Source of the DNA: Segetibacter sp.
Lineage (GTDB): Bacteria; Bacteroidota; Bacteroidia; Chitinophagales; Chitinophagaceae
DNA: 44,575 nt
Direction: 5' to 3'
Assembly (NCBI RefSeq): GCF_025963695.1
Contig: NZ_JAOQAH010000024.1
Coordinates: 1 to 44,575 of the forward strand
Shown here: positions 7,801 to 16,627 of the stretch, one piece after another
Numbering within the stretch: position 1 is the first letter of the stretch
How the letters are laid out: each line of letters starts with the position of its first letter
The notes under the pieces: model-generated
Told to the model about the DNA's origin: nothing
Database searches by the model: none
What the model saw: only the letters and a program-made list of their open reading frames with translations
Translations under genes and position numbers: made by a program

Positions 7801-9000
7801 ATGAATAAAGCTATTTCATCTATTTCTCAAAGGGAGCAGTATAACCCGACCAAATGGGATGCTTTTTTATGGTGGTTGAGCACAGCAGAAAAAGAATTGC
7901 TGATACAATGTGTAGTAGACAGAAACCGGTATAAAATTATCGGTACCACTGTTTTAGCGACATGGAGTTTTGCTACCCTTGCATGGACCTATTTCTGGTG
8001 GACTATTACAACTAATGTTATTCTGTCCGTTTTGCTTGGGCTGTTTATGGGTTTTATTATACTTACCATTGACCGGGCGCTGATAAAAGGCATGAATAAG
8101 TTTAATAAAAATAAAATTGCCCCTTTATTGCTTCGAAGTATTTTGGCAATTACTCTTGGAACTTTCATGGCCCAGCCAGCTATCCTTTTTATGTTTGATA
8201 AAGAAATTAAGCTTCAGGCATCGCTTGATAACGAATTAAGAAAGCGGGCGAAACAACAAGAACTTGATTCTCTTTTTAATCCTCAGAAAAATATTTTGAA
8301 TACAGAAAGGGCACAGTTGCAAAGCCGGTTGACCGGCAAATACAACGAGGTATCAATGGCGCGCCAGGAATTTTTAGCAGAAATAGATGGAACAGGAGGC
8401 ACAGGCAAGGTCGGAATTCAAAATATTGCTCGTGCAAAGAAAGCCGAATACGAAAAGCTAGACAGTCAGTACAACCAGGTTAGTTCTTCTCTTCAACCCC
8501 TCATACGTTCTATAGATAGCAATCTTACGTCTATCAATAGCCAAATTAAAAAAGAAAATGATGTTTTTGGAGGGTTACTAAATAACGGATTTCTTACAAG
8601 GATCGAAGCACTAAATAACCTTGTAAAGAAAAACGGAGCGCTGCAGTGGCGATATATTTTGATTGTAGTAATTCTAATGTTAATTGAATTAATGCCTGTT
8701 TTAGCCAAAACCCTTTTACCTGCCGGAACATACGACGAAAAGGTGAAATTGACAGAGGATATGGAAAAAGAAATTGCCGAAGCAAACCAGCTAAAAGAAA
8801 AACAGTTAAAAGAGTTGTATAACCGCCTGGCACAGGAAAATGACACTACGTTTATTGAGCAATTTTTTGCTTCAAGCAAGGCGGGACGGAATGAGAAAAT
8901 GAAATCTCAGTTAGCCAAATGGAGCGAAGATCACGATGAACCTTTTGATGGGTTTTGGGAGCGTTTTAAAAAAGATATGCTCACGAAACAGGAGAATTAA
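7801..9000 (+). CDS. DUF4407 domain-containing membrane protein
   Basis: The N-terminal half matches the DUF4407 pattern: a Trp-rich start (DAFLWWLSTAEKELLIQC), two membrane segments around 48-90, the motif FIILTIDRALIKGM, and a third segment (LLLRSILAITLGTFMAQPAILFMF). A long central coiled coil (about 135-265) follows, then a fourth segment (WRYILIVVILMLIELMPVLAKTLLP) and a charged helical tail. The family is of unknown function and is common in Bacteroidota and some Actinobacteria. ATG 7801 is chosen over the adjacent TTG 7798. The gene stands alone, divergent from yidC. Confidence 0.85.
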   Translation: MNKAISSISQREQYNPTKWDAFLWWLSTAEKELLIQCVVDRNRYKIIGTTVLATWSFATLAWTYFWWTITTNVILSVLLGLFMGFIILTIDRALIKGMNKFNKNKIAPLLLRSILAITLGTFMAQPAILFMFDKEIKLQASLDNELRKRAKQQELDSLFNPQKNILNTERAQLQSRLTGKYNEVSMARQEFLAEIDGTGGTGKVGIQNIARAKKAEYEKLDSQYNQVSSSLQPLIRSIDSNLTSINSQIKKENDVFGGLLNNGFLTRIEALNNLVKKNGALQWRYILIVVILMLIELMPVLAKTLLPAGTYDEKVKLTEDMEKEIAEANQLKEKQLKELYNRLAQENDTTFIEQFFASSKAGRNEKMKSQLAKWSEDHDEPFDGFWERFKKDMLTKQEN

Positions 9001-9006
9001 AAGAAT

Positions 9007-9062
9007 TCTTTGTTTGCAAGCTTTTGTGCTTAAATGGTCATTGTTGTGTCACTCACTTGTAC
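9007..9062 (-). repeat. bipartite intergenic element, copy G
   Basis: On the minus strand box 1 reads GTACAAGTGAGTGACACAAC (dyad GTG-A-CAC) followed by 21 nt and a poor box 2, GCTTGCAAACAAA. It faces copy B head-to-head across 90 nt. Confidence 0.7.
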
Positions 9063-9152
9063 TGTAGTTTCTTTGATCGTCTGTAAATAATCATTGGGTG
9101 GGGGCTTGTAGTAGGAGGTGACAAATTTGAAATTGCTGCATCATACGAAAAA

Positions 9153-9208
9153 GTACAAGAGTGCGACGCAACAAAAATTAACCATAGTTCTTATGCCCGG
9201 TAAACAAA
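9153..9208 (+). repeat. bipartite intergenic element, copy B
   Basis: Box 1 is GTACAAGAGTGCGACGCAAC (9153-9172), the spacer is 21 nt and box 2 is TGCCCGGTAAACAAA (9194-9208). It is the inverted partner of copy G; the outermost GTACAAG heads are shared by both. Confidence 0.85.
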
Positions 9209-9446
9209 TTATTTACTACATTCTCAATAAGCAACAGCTGTAACAATTTGAATACTTCTCATATATCTATGGTAAGTTTCACTAATAGCATTTTGGGAAG
9301 GCAACAGTACCTGATTTTAAAAAGTTAGCTGGTAATAGTTCTCCAACCGATCTAAAGTCTATTCCATTTAATAATAGAAATTCTGCAAAACATACTGCAA
9401 ATTTGCACTGGTAAGCATTAATAGTTTGTAAAATAGAAAAGGCAAT

Positions 9447-11534
9447 ATGCCGGTATTTAACCAATCCCGTAAAAGGGTAATCCAATTAATTTTTCTTGTT
9501 GTTTTTCTTGTTATTGTAGGGCAGTTATTCAACCTACAGATTACATCGGGCAAATATAAAAAGCTGGCAGACGATAATGCCGTTGCAAAGAAGATTGCTT
9601 ACCCAAGCCGTGGTATAATCTTCGATCGTAAAGGGAAAGCTATTCTCGATAACATCGCTCGTTTCGATTTAGTAGTTACGCCTTCGCAAGTAAAAGGAAT
9701 TGACACCTTTGCACTTTGTAGTCTGCTGCAAATTGATACTGCTGAATTCAACAAACGCATAGTTACCTCTATTATTAAAAACGGAAAATACCGGCCAAGT
9801 ATTTTCGAACCTTTTATAACTCCGCAGTTACAGGCACAGTTAGATGAAAACATGTACAAGTTTTCGGGTTTTGACCTTTCGGAAAGACCCGTGCGCACTT
9901 ACCCTTACAAAGCTGCAGCCCATATTTTGGGGTATGTTGGAGAAGTGGATACTGCAATTATTAGAAAGTCGGGCTATTTCTACCAGATGGGTGATTTGGT
10001 TGGACGTAGTGGTTTAGAGAAAACGTACGAAAAGGTTTTAATGGGTCAAAGAGGTATTAATTTTCTTATTAAAGACAATAGAAACCGAATACAGGGGAGT
10101 TATGATAAGGGCGCTTTTGATACATTGCCAGAAGCAGGAAGAAACTTATATACCAGTATAGATATTGAATTGCAACAGTTAGCCGAGAAATTGATGAAAA
10201 ACAAGATTGGCGGACTGGTAGCAATTAACCCAAAGACCGGAGGAATATTGGCTATGACATCTGGTCCAAGTTATGATCCTAATGATTTGGCAGGTGCTGC
10301 CTTTAGAAAAAATTGGGGTAGGATGGCGCTGGATACTGCACGGCCTTTATACAATCGGGCCATTAAAGGACAATACCCTCCAGGTTCCACCTTTAAACCT
10401 TTGGGTGCATTGGTTGCGCTTGATCAGGGGCTTATCACCCCTTCATATGGTTACTCTTGCCCCGGCCGGTACTATGGTTGTGGAATAGGAAAGCCAGCCT
10501 GTACCCATTTTGGTGCAGGTCATGCCGCTAATCTCAGAATCGCCCTCGCCAACTCCTGCAACTCTTATTTTGTCCAGATTTTCCGCATGGCTCTTGATAA
10601 TCCTGCTTTTGCAAATACCACAAGTGGTTATCTTAAATGGAAAGAGTATATGAACTCCTTTGGAATGGGGGTAAGGTTGGGTGTAGATCTTCCAAGCGAA
10701 GACAAAGCCTCAATACCGGATACCAGTCGTTATAATAAAGACTTTGGTGGCAACCGCCGCTGGAACAGTTGCAATGTTTTAACGCTTGGCATCGGTCAGG
10801 ACCGTATGACCGCCACTCCGCTGCAAATGGCTAACGTAACAAGTATTATAGCTAATCGGGGGTATTATTATACTCCTCATCTTGTAGATAGCATACAGGA
10901 CGAATCCATCGATGACACAGCTTTTATGAGCAAGTACAGAACTAAACATAAGGTTACAAATATATCTGACTCTGCTTACCAGGCAGTGGTAGACGGTATG
11001 TATGATGTAACGGTGTATGGTACAGCAAATTTTCTTAGAATCCCCGGAGTCCAGTATTGTGCAAAAACGGGAACAGCACAAAACCCTCATGGCAAAAACC
11101 ACTCAATATTCACCAGTTTTGCCCCTCGCAAAAAACCACAAATAGCTGTGGCCGTAGTAGTCGAAAACGCAGGGTACGGTGCCACCTGGGCGGGCCCTAT
11201 TGCAACGCTGTTAATGGAGAAATATTTAAACGACACTATTTCTTCTGAAAGTATGGCTACGTTGGAAAGGGTATCAAAGGCTGATTTGATTCCAGCGGCT
11301 ATCAAGCATTGGTATTATCAAAAGGACTCTATCAGGCAAGCTAAGGCTGGTTTAAAAGAAGTAAGTATAGATACTGTTATAGAACAACCTGTGGTAGTGG
11401 CCAAGAAAACTACTTTCGATCCTGAAGCTGAACCAAATAGAAAGGATACAGGAGACCTGATCTTAGAAAAACCAGCGATGCTTTTACCCAATGAAAAAAA
11501 GAATATTTTAGATACCCTTCAGAATGACAAATAA
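9447..11534 (+). CDS. mrdA: penicillin-binding protein 2 (elongasome transpeptidase)
   Basis: PBP2 cross-links peptidoglycan during lateral wall growth, together with RodA. The protein has an N-terminal anchor (VIQLIFLVVFLVIVGQLFNL), a PBP dimerisation domain (about 40-220) and a transpeptidase domain with all three motifs: S314-TFK, S370-C-N372 and K540-TG. At 695 aa it is slightly long because of a charged C-terminal tail after residue 630. It overlaps rodA by 11 nt, which implies coupled translation. In many bacteria mreBCD lie just upstream; here a DUF4407 gene and repeats are found instead. Confidence 0.96.
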   Translation: MPVFNQSRKRVIQLIFLVVFLVIVGQLFNLQITSGKYKKLADDNAVAKKIAYPSRGIIFDRKGKAILDNIARFDLVVTPSQVKGIDTFALCSLLQIDTAEFNKRIVTSIIKNGKYRPSIFEPFITPQLQAQLDENMYKFSGFDLSERPVRTYPYKAAAHILGYVGEVDTAIIRKSGYFYQMGDLVGRSGLEKTYEKVLMGQRGINFLIKDNRNRIQGSYDKGAFDTLPEAGRNLYTSIDIELQQLAEKLMKNKIGGLVAINPKTGGILAMTSGPSYDPNDLAGAAFRKNWGRMALDTARPLYNRAIKGQYPPGSTFKPLGALVALDQGLITPSYGYSCPGRYYGCGIGKPACTHFGAGHAANLRIALANSCNSYFVQIFRMALDNPAFANTTSGYLKWKEYMNSFGMGVRLGVDLPSEDKASIPDTSRYNKDFGGNRRWNSCNVLTLGIGQDRMTATPLQMANVTSIIANRGYYYTPHLVDSIQDESIDDTAFMSKYRTKHKVTNISDSAYQAVVDGMYDVTVYGTANFLRIPGVQYCAKTGTAQNPHGKNHSIFTSFAPRKKPQIAVAVVVENAGYGATWAGPIATLLMEKYLNDTISSESMATLERVSKADLIPAAIKHWYYQKDSIRQAKAGLKEVSIDTVIEQPVVVAKKTTFDPEAEPNRKDTGDLILEKPAMLLPNEKKNILDTLQNDK

Positions 11535-12873
11535 TAATACAATTTCGAAGGGGGTAGACTGGAGCATGATTATTTTATATGGAACCCTTGTCATTATCGG
11601 CTTGCTGATGATTTTTGCGAATGAGTATAAAGAAGGAGAAAGCATCTTTCAACCAGTCCTAAGCCAGTCAAAAGATTACGGTAAGCAGGCGTTATGGGCG
11701 GGAATATGTTCGGTACTTGCTGTTTTTATATTACTTACCGATAGTAAATTTTTTACCGCAACTGCGAATCTTCTGTATGGAGTAGGGATTGTACTTTGCC
11801 TGGCTGCTCTTGTTATAGGCTCAGAGGTTAAAGGTTCAAAATCGTGGCTTGTACTTGGCGGGTTTCGATTGCAACCTTCGGAGCTGTGCAAAGTTTTCAC
11901 CTGCCTAGCTTTAGCAAAATATATAAGTCGGCAGGAAACTGACTTTAGTCGGACTAAATCGCAGGTTATTGGCGCAGCAATATCTTTATTACCGGCAATA
12001 ATTACCGTTGCACAAAATGAAACAGGACTAGCGTTGGTTTATTTCTCTTTTTTCCTTGCCATGTATCGCGAAGGACTGCCTCCTTTTATATTAATTACAG
12101 GTGCTTCCCTTGCAGTTATATTAATTCTTTCATTAATTGTTGCTCCTAATACTCTTTTTATTGCTTATGCTGTTTTAGCTGTTTTAACAATATTCTTTTG
12201 CCGTGGTCTGTTTAAACGAAACCGGGCCTTGCTCTGGATTATAATAGTAGTATGGGCGTTTGCGAGCGTAATATCATCTGTTGCTATCCCATATCTTATT
12301 AATAATGTAATGAAACCTTATCAAAGAGACAGAATTTATAGTCTTGTTGGTAAGCCTTACATTCCTCAAGACCCCGAAGAACGCGCTGAACTTGAACGAG
12401 TGAAAGCCAAAACAAGAGGAAGAACACAAAATCAAAGTGAATACAATGTAATTCAATCTAAAATAGCCATAGGTTCAGGAGGTTGGACGGGTAAAGGTTA
12501 CTTAAAAGGAACTCAAACAAGATATGATTTTGTACCTGAGCAACGTACAGACTTTATTTTTTGCACGGTCGGAGAAGGCTTCGGTTTTCTGGGTAGTATT
12601 GCTTTTCTCTGTTTATACGCTATATTACTATTTAGAATTGTAATAATTGCCGAAAGGCAAAGAAGTATTTTTAGCCGCGTATACGCGTACGGTGTAGCAA
12701 GCGTTTTCTTCTTTCATATTACCATAAATATTTGTATGACTATCGGGCTTGCTCCTGTTATTGGTATTCCGCTTCCTTTAATCAGCTATGGCGGATCTTC
12801 TTTACTTACCTTTACTATTTTATTGTTTATTCTCATCAGGCTTGATGCAGACCGGCAGATGATTCTGCGATAA
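11524..12873 (+). CDS. rodA: rod shape-determining protein RodA (SEDS glycosyltransferase)
   Basis: RodA is the SEDS-family glycan polymerase that pairs with PBP2. The protein (449 aa) is almost entirely hydrophobic with about ten membrane segments. It carries family motifs such as GSKSWLVLGGFRLQPSEL and the C-terminal GLAPVIGIPLPLISYGGSSLL. A charged loop near 275-320 (RDRIYSLVGKPYIPQDPEERAEL then QSEYNVIQSKIAIGSGGWTGKG) is longer than in E. coli, as in other Bacteroidota. The ATG lies inside the mrdA coding end. Confidence 0.96.
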   Translation: MTNNNTISKGVDWSMIILYGTLVIIGLLMIFANEYKEGESIFQPVLSQSKDYGKQALWAGICSVLAVFILLTDSKFFTATANLLYGVGIVLCLAALVIGSEVKGSKSWLVLGGFRLQPSELCKVFTCLALAKYISRQETDFSRTKSQVIGAAISLLPAIITVAQNETGLALVYFSFFLAMYREGLPPFILITGASLAVILILSLIVAPNTLFIAYAVLAVLTIFFCRGLFKRNRALLWIIIVVWAFASVISSVAIPYLINNVMKPYQRDRIYSLVGKPYIPQDPEERAELERVKAKTRGRTQNQSEYNVIQSKIAIGSGGWTGKGYLKGTQTRYDFVPEQRTDFIFCTVGEGFGFLGSIAFLCLYAILLFRIVIIAERQRSIFSRVYAYGVASVFFFHITINICMTIGLAPVIGIPLPLISYGGSSLLTFTILLFILIRLDADRQMILR

Positions 12874-12925
12874 AGTATAGTTTAATGTAAGCCGTTTCTA
12901 CTACTATTTTCATTCTTTCGTTGCG

Positions 12926-12933
12926 TATTTTTG
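12926..12933 (+). promoter_or_regulatory. possible -7 box before the metallo-hydrolase gene
   Basis: TATTTTTG followed by CGCC fits TAnnTTTGC. No clear -33 box lies 19-21 nt upstream, so this is a weak call. The leader to the ATG at 13014 would be about 75 nt. Confidence 0.35.
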
Positions 12934-13013
12934 CGCCAATAAAAGAAGTAGCTATTTAGGCTAGCCGAAGAGGTTAGTAATTAAAAAAGTATCACTTTCG
13001 AGAATTAGAATAT

Positions 13014-13769
13014 ATGAAAATTATACCGTTGAGTGAAGGGGTTTTTACAATAGACAAAACGAAAGTGTTTATTCCTTTTGGGGCAGCGGACAATGACAAT
13101 GACTTACAAAAAATACCGGCTGGAAGCTTGCTGGTAGAAGTGCAGCCATTTGTTGTAATAACATCAAAAGACATATTATTGCTTGACACTGGTCTCGGTT
13201 TTACGGTTGATGGTAAGTTGCAGATTTATAAAAATATGGAGGAAAATGGAGTAGATCCGGCAGCAGTTACAAAAGTATTGCTTACTCACCTTCATAAAGA
13301 TCATGCTGGTGGAGTAAGCGTGAAAGATACATTGGGGCATTACTCTTTAGCCTTTCCAAACGCTACCTATTATCTTCCTAAAGATGAACTTGACTACGCT
13401 TTTGAAAAAGGCTTTCCAAGCTATATTTCTCAAGAATTTGATATCCTATCCAATAACAATAAGGTGATACTTTTAGAAGAAAATGGAAGTATAGACGATT
13501 ATATAACGTACACGCTGGTAGGAGGACATAGCCCCTTTCATTATGCCTATTGGGTTAAGGAAGATGATGAAATAATTTTCTTTGGGGGTGACGTAGCACC
13601 GCAATTACAACAAATGAAAAGCAGACTTGTTGCAAAATACGATTATGATGGAAAGAAGAGTATGGAGTTGAGGCAGAGGTGGTGGCAGCAGGGAATTGAA
13701 GAAGGATGGACTTTTTTATTTTATCACGACGTAAAAATGCCTTTTTATTCTGCCAAGGCTACAAGTTAA
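13014..13769 (+). CDS. MBL-fold metallo-hydrolase
   Basis: The metallo-beta-lactamase motif H92-x-H94-x-D96-H97 (THLHKDHAGG) is intact, with a preceding LLLDTGLG strand-loop (56-62), a later GGHSPFHYAY histidine and FFGGDVAPQ for the bridging Asp. Such enzymes bind two metal ions and hydrolyse a range of esters, lactones or thioesters. The arrangement resembles AHL-lactonase-like members, but the substrate cannot be decided from sequence. There is no signal peptide, so it is cytoplasmic. It is a single gene, convergent with the sigma operon. Confidence 0.85.
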   Translation: MKIIPLSEGVFTIDKTKVFIPFGAADNDNDLQKIPAGSLLVEVQPFVVITSKDILLLDTGLGFTVDGKLQIYKNMEENGVDPAAVTKVLLTHLHKDHAGGVSVKDTLGHYSLAFPNATYYLPKDELDYAFEKGFPSYISQEFDILSNNNKVILLEENGSIDDYITYTLVGGHSPFHYAYWVKEDDEIIFFGGDVAPQLQQMKSRLVAKYDYDGKKSMELRQRWWQQGIEEGWTFLFYHDVKMPFYSAKATS

Positions 13770-13876
13770 TTACTTCATAAGGTAAAAAAAAGGCCTGCCC
13801 TGAAAAGAGCTGGCCGTTGCTAACCTATGAAAAACACCTCATTTATAATAAGGTAAAATTGTTTTAACAGTCTATT

Positions 13877-14269
13877 TTATGTTCCTTCTCGATTAATATT
13901 ACGCTTAATTAATTCTTTTCGCAACATTTCCGTAAAGTTTTTCTCGGCAACAAATAGCTTATTTACTCTTTCATCGGTTCCCAAAACGGCCTTAAAGTCA
14001 TCTTTATACTTCTTCCTAATATTTAAAAATTTCTCTTCTAACACTAACTGATCGCTCTGGTCTTCTTTCTTGATACTTTTAATTTCATTCTTATAATTAT
14101 TGTATATAGGCCACAGCTTATCTGATTCGTCCGAGGTAAGTTCGAGTTCTTTTGTTATATATTCAACTTGTAAGGAATCTGCTTTTTTACTGCTTTGGGG
14201 GGGCTGGGCAAAACAAAAGTAATTAATGTTTATAAGAAGTACTATTAATAAAGTCAATTTTTTTTTCAT
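13877..14269 (-). CDS. secreted Spy/CpxP-like protein of an ECF sigma operon
   Basis: ATG 14269 begins a good signal peptide (KKKLTLLIVLLININYFCFA) and lies 14 nt past the upstream gene's stop; the longer frame from 14335 would overlap that gene and hide the signal. The mature 110 residues are helical and highly charged (LELTSDESDKLWPIYNNYKNEI, FLNIRKKYKDDFKAVLGTDER). This pattern is seen in small periplasmic Spy/CpxP-type proteins that follow sigma factors in Bacteroidota. It may sense or buffer envelope stress; that role is inferred from context. It is the last gene of the sigma operon. Confidence 0.75.
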   Translation of the reverse strand: MKKKLTLLIVLLININYFCFAQPPQSSKKADSLQVEYITKELELTSDESDKLWPIYNNYKNEIKSIKKEDQSDQLVLEEKFLNIRKKYKDDFKAVLGTDERVNKLFVAEKNFTEMLRKELIKRNINREGT

Positions 14270-14282
14270 ATCAAACTGCAAT

Positions 14283-15002
14283 TTACATTTTATCTTTTTC
14301 TCCATTTTCCTGTAAAAACTCCTGTATTTCTTCATCTGACATTTTACTTACCGCTCTTTTAATATCGTTATTCTTTTGACGGTCTGTTCCAACAGTTGAA
14401 GCGATATTTTCAGTTGGTGACGCTGTCTTTATAAATTCTTCTATTTCCTGTTTGCTTAATTTTTCAACCTCAGAAATAGCCTCAACGTGATGAGCTTTAG
14501 TATTTGTATCCTCTTTACCTACAAACATAAAAATGCCAACAGCTAATAATGCAATTATGATAGCTGCTGCTAAAAAGCCTACTATCCTTCTTAAGCGATT
14601 AATGGCGACTACCTTAGACTTCTGTTCCAAAAAAGGCTTTTCCCACTTCTTTTCCTCAAAGTAATTAACGGGAGTATTGTAAACAGGATTTTTACTTATT
14701 CTATTAAGGAAAGGAGAAATTTTTTCCATCTCATCAAAAACCTCATTCTTGAACTCCTGTGTTGTGACTTTATGTAACAGTGTGTCAGAAAAGTTTTCAA
14801 AATAACCAGTTGGAATAAAATACGGCATATCTCTTGACAAAAAGAGTTTTACATCCGTATCCAATTTTATCTTTTCCAAAATAGTATCACTTAACTCACT
14901 AAAGTAGGAAAGTGGTATTTGGTAGGGGTTGTTGTTTTTAACCTGTAGTAGTAAAGGTGAGTACTCCTGTAACTCCTGCAATATCTTATTATTATTGTCC
15001 AT
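14283..15002 (-). CDS. single-pass membrane protein, probable anti-sigma factor
   Basis: The gene lies 56 nt downstream of the sigma factor and 13 nt before the small secreted protein. It has one membrane segment (FLAAAIIIALLAVGIFMFVG, about 139-158). The cytoplasmic N-terminal part holds three copies of a short repeat: NPYQIPLSYFSELSDTIL, MPYFIPTGYFENFSDTLL and NPVYNTPVNYFEE. The C-terminal part has two related motifs, SKQEIEEFI and SDEEIQEFL. It has no zinc-binding anti-sigma motif, but position, topology and size fit an anti-sigma regulator. Function is inferred from context. Confidence 0.7.
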   Translation of the reverse strand: MDNNNKILQELQEYSPLLLQVKNNNPYQIPLSYFSELSDTILEKIKLDTDVKLFLSRDMPYFIPTGYFENFSDTLLHKVTTQEFKNEVFDEMEKISPFLNRISKNPVYNTPVNYFEEKKWEKPFLEQKSKVVAINRLRRIVGFLAAAIIIALLAVGIFMFVGKEDTNTKAHHVEAISEVEKLSKQEIEEFIKTASPTENIASTVGTDRQKNNDIKRAVSKMSDEEIQEFLQENGEKDKM

Positions 15003-15058
15003 ATCCGCTGCTTTGACGAAAGAAAGTCGCCTAAAGTTTAATTGTGCTTTTAATTTTT

Positions 15059-15604
15059 CTAGTTATTAATAATAAAGTCTTCAATTTTTTTTGCGGCATG
15101 ATGATAACTTGCTTTTAACGCACCTTCGCTTGTTTCTAAAACCCGGCTCATTTCTTCGTAGGGCATCTCGTCATAATAGCGTAAGTTAAACACTATTCGT
15201 TGTTTTTCCGGAAGGTTCTGCATAGCTAATTGCAGTTTCCACTCAAGTTTATTTGCATCAAAACCTTCATCCGCTTTTATTTTATTGCTTAATCCACTTT
15301 CTACCTCGCTTAAGCTAACAGCACTTCTTCGCTTTTGCTGGTCGAGGAAGGTAAGGCATTCATTGGTCGCTATCCTGTAAAGCCACGTATACAATTGGCT
15401 ATCTTCTCTAAAGTTTGCCAGAGACTTCCAAACCTTAATAAACATATTTTGTAGTATGTCGTGGGTGTCGTCGTGGTCTACGACCATCCTTCTAATATGC
15501 CAGTACAGTTTTTCCTGATACTTTTTAATAAGATCTGAAAAAGCCCTCTCTTTTTGTGATGGATCCTTGAACCGGTATAATAATTCCTTATCGTCTACAT
15601 GCAT
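15059..15604 (-). CDS. RNA polymerase sigma factor, ECF family
   Basis: The 181-residue protein has region 2 (FSDLIKKYQEKLYWHIRRMV through DILQNMFIKVWKSLANF, ending LYRIATNECL) and region 4 (MQNLPEKQRIVFNLRYYDEM then YEEMSRVLETSEGALKASYHHAAKKI) and lacks regions 1 and 3, as ECF sigmas do. ATG 15604 is taken as the start, as the upstream frame begins at a TTG (15631). It heads a three-gene operon with a membrane protein and a small secreted protein. Its own promoter may be self-recognised; I cannot identify it. Confidence 0.93.
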   Translation of the reverse strand: MHVDDKELLYRFKDPSQKERAFSDLIKKYQEKLYWHIRRMVVDHDDTHDILQNMFIKVWKSLANFREDSQLYTWLYRIATNECLTFLDQQKRRSAVSLSEVESGLSNKIKADEGFDANKLEWKLQLAMQNLPEKQRIVFNLRYYDEMPYEEMSRVLETSEGALKASYHHAAKKIEDFIINN

Positions 15605-15892
15605 AAAAAAACCATTTAAAAGTATAGGCAATCGAGCAATCCTTTCTATAGTTTAGAGCCCGGCTTGAAACAATTCATGGGCGTAAAAAAGCTGAAATGG
15701 ATGGAAGGCAACGTGTATTATAAAAGAAATAAACCATTTAACTTCTTCTTTCTTAGCTTGTTACTGGCTCGTTATCGTCAAAGTTAATGGGTCATTCTCT
15801 TTTTCTCGCTATTAAGCAATTTTCGAGCGAGATATGCATTATTGAAAACTTTTTTAGCTGTTACTGCTAGATTATTTTATTTTCTTTGCCAA

Positions 15893-16606
15893 ATGAAGCT
15901 TTTCTTAATTCGTTTTACGAAATCATTTTTTATAAAACTTCAACTCCATCGCATATTTCAACCTTTGGAGGGGATTTTTTTAAATCTTGTTTATTTATCC
16001 CGCTTTTCAAAATGGGCGTATGAAAGCAAGGAGATTGAATACGATGATTTTTGGAGTAAATGGAATTACCATAAACGGTATCCTATGTATGATTGGGTAA
16101 TTAAAAAAGAGCGCTTAACCGGGCCAATAAATTATATTGAATTTGGAGTAGCGGCGGGACATTCTTTTGATTGGTTTATGTCTCAAAACACACATTCCGA
16201 TAGTAGGTTTTATGGTTTTGATACATTTGATGGTTTGCCCGAAAACTGGGGACCTTTTAAAAAAGGCTCTTTTAGTAACAATAATGAAATGCCTCTGATA
16301 AAAGATTTTCGGGGGAAATACTACAAAGGTCTATTTCAACAAACCATGCCCGGTTTTCTTGTGGAGTTAAACAATAGTCGTAGAAATGTGATTATGCTTG
16401 ATGCAGATTTATGGTCTGCCACCTTATACGCGCTTTCTTCACTTGCTCCTTACTTAAAAAAAGGAGATATTATTTTTTTCGACGAGTTTGTTGTTCCAAC
16501 TCATGAGTTTAAGGCTTTCCTCGATTTCACATTGTCGTTTTACATAAGACTAAAATTAATTGCTGCTGCAAATAATTACTATTTTGTTGCGTTTATTGTG
16601 GAATAA
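15893..16606 (+). CDS. class I SAM-dependent methyltransferase (TylF-like)
   Basis: The core shows a SAM-binding strand-loop, NYIEFGVAAGHSFDWF (about residues 83-98), followed by FYGFDTFDGLPENWG and the acidic strand NVIMLDADLWSATLYALSSL, a pattern of the TylF/MycF macrocin O-methyltransferase group. DIIFFDEFVVPTHEFKAFLDF holds a possible metal-binding Asp. The first 30 residues are hydrophobic and basic. ATG 15893 is preferred; an in-frame TTG lies at 15842. The substrate is not clear. It stands alone and is convergent with the MutS-like gene. Confidence 0.78.
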   Translation: MKLFLIRFTKSFFIKLQLHRIFQPLEGIFLNLVYLSRFSKWAYESKEIEYDDFWSKWNYHKRYPMYDWVIKKERLTGPINYIEFGVAAGHSFDWFMSQNTHSDSRFYGFDTFDGLPENWGPFKKGSFSNNNEMPLIKDFRGKYYKGLFQQTMPGFLVELNNSRRNVIMLDADLWSATLYALSSLAPYLKKGDIIFFDEFVVPTHEFKAFLDFTLSFYIRLKLIAAANNYYFVAFIVE

Positions 16607-16627
16607 CCGGGTGGATAAATAGTGGAA

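Larger units (their letters stand above)
9001..9446. other. 446-bp intergenic region before mrdA
   Basis: The region holds a head-to-head pair of the bipartite element (copies G and B, 9007-9208) and a possible decayed third copy at 9286-9341. I find no convincing ORF, no clear terminator after the DUF4407 gene and no full promoter match for mrdA; a weak candidate lies near the palindrome GCAAATTTGC around 9398. Confidence 0.6.

Noticed and set aside
8493..8879. 128-codon minus-strand frame inside the DUF4407 gene
   Set aside because: Shadow of the coiled-coil coding region; Ser/Phe-rich composition typical of antisense reading.
12911..12940. GTTGCGTATTTTTGCGCC as an element copy
   Set aside because: The dyad is not present and the second box is poor; part of it fits a -7 promoter box better.
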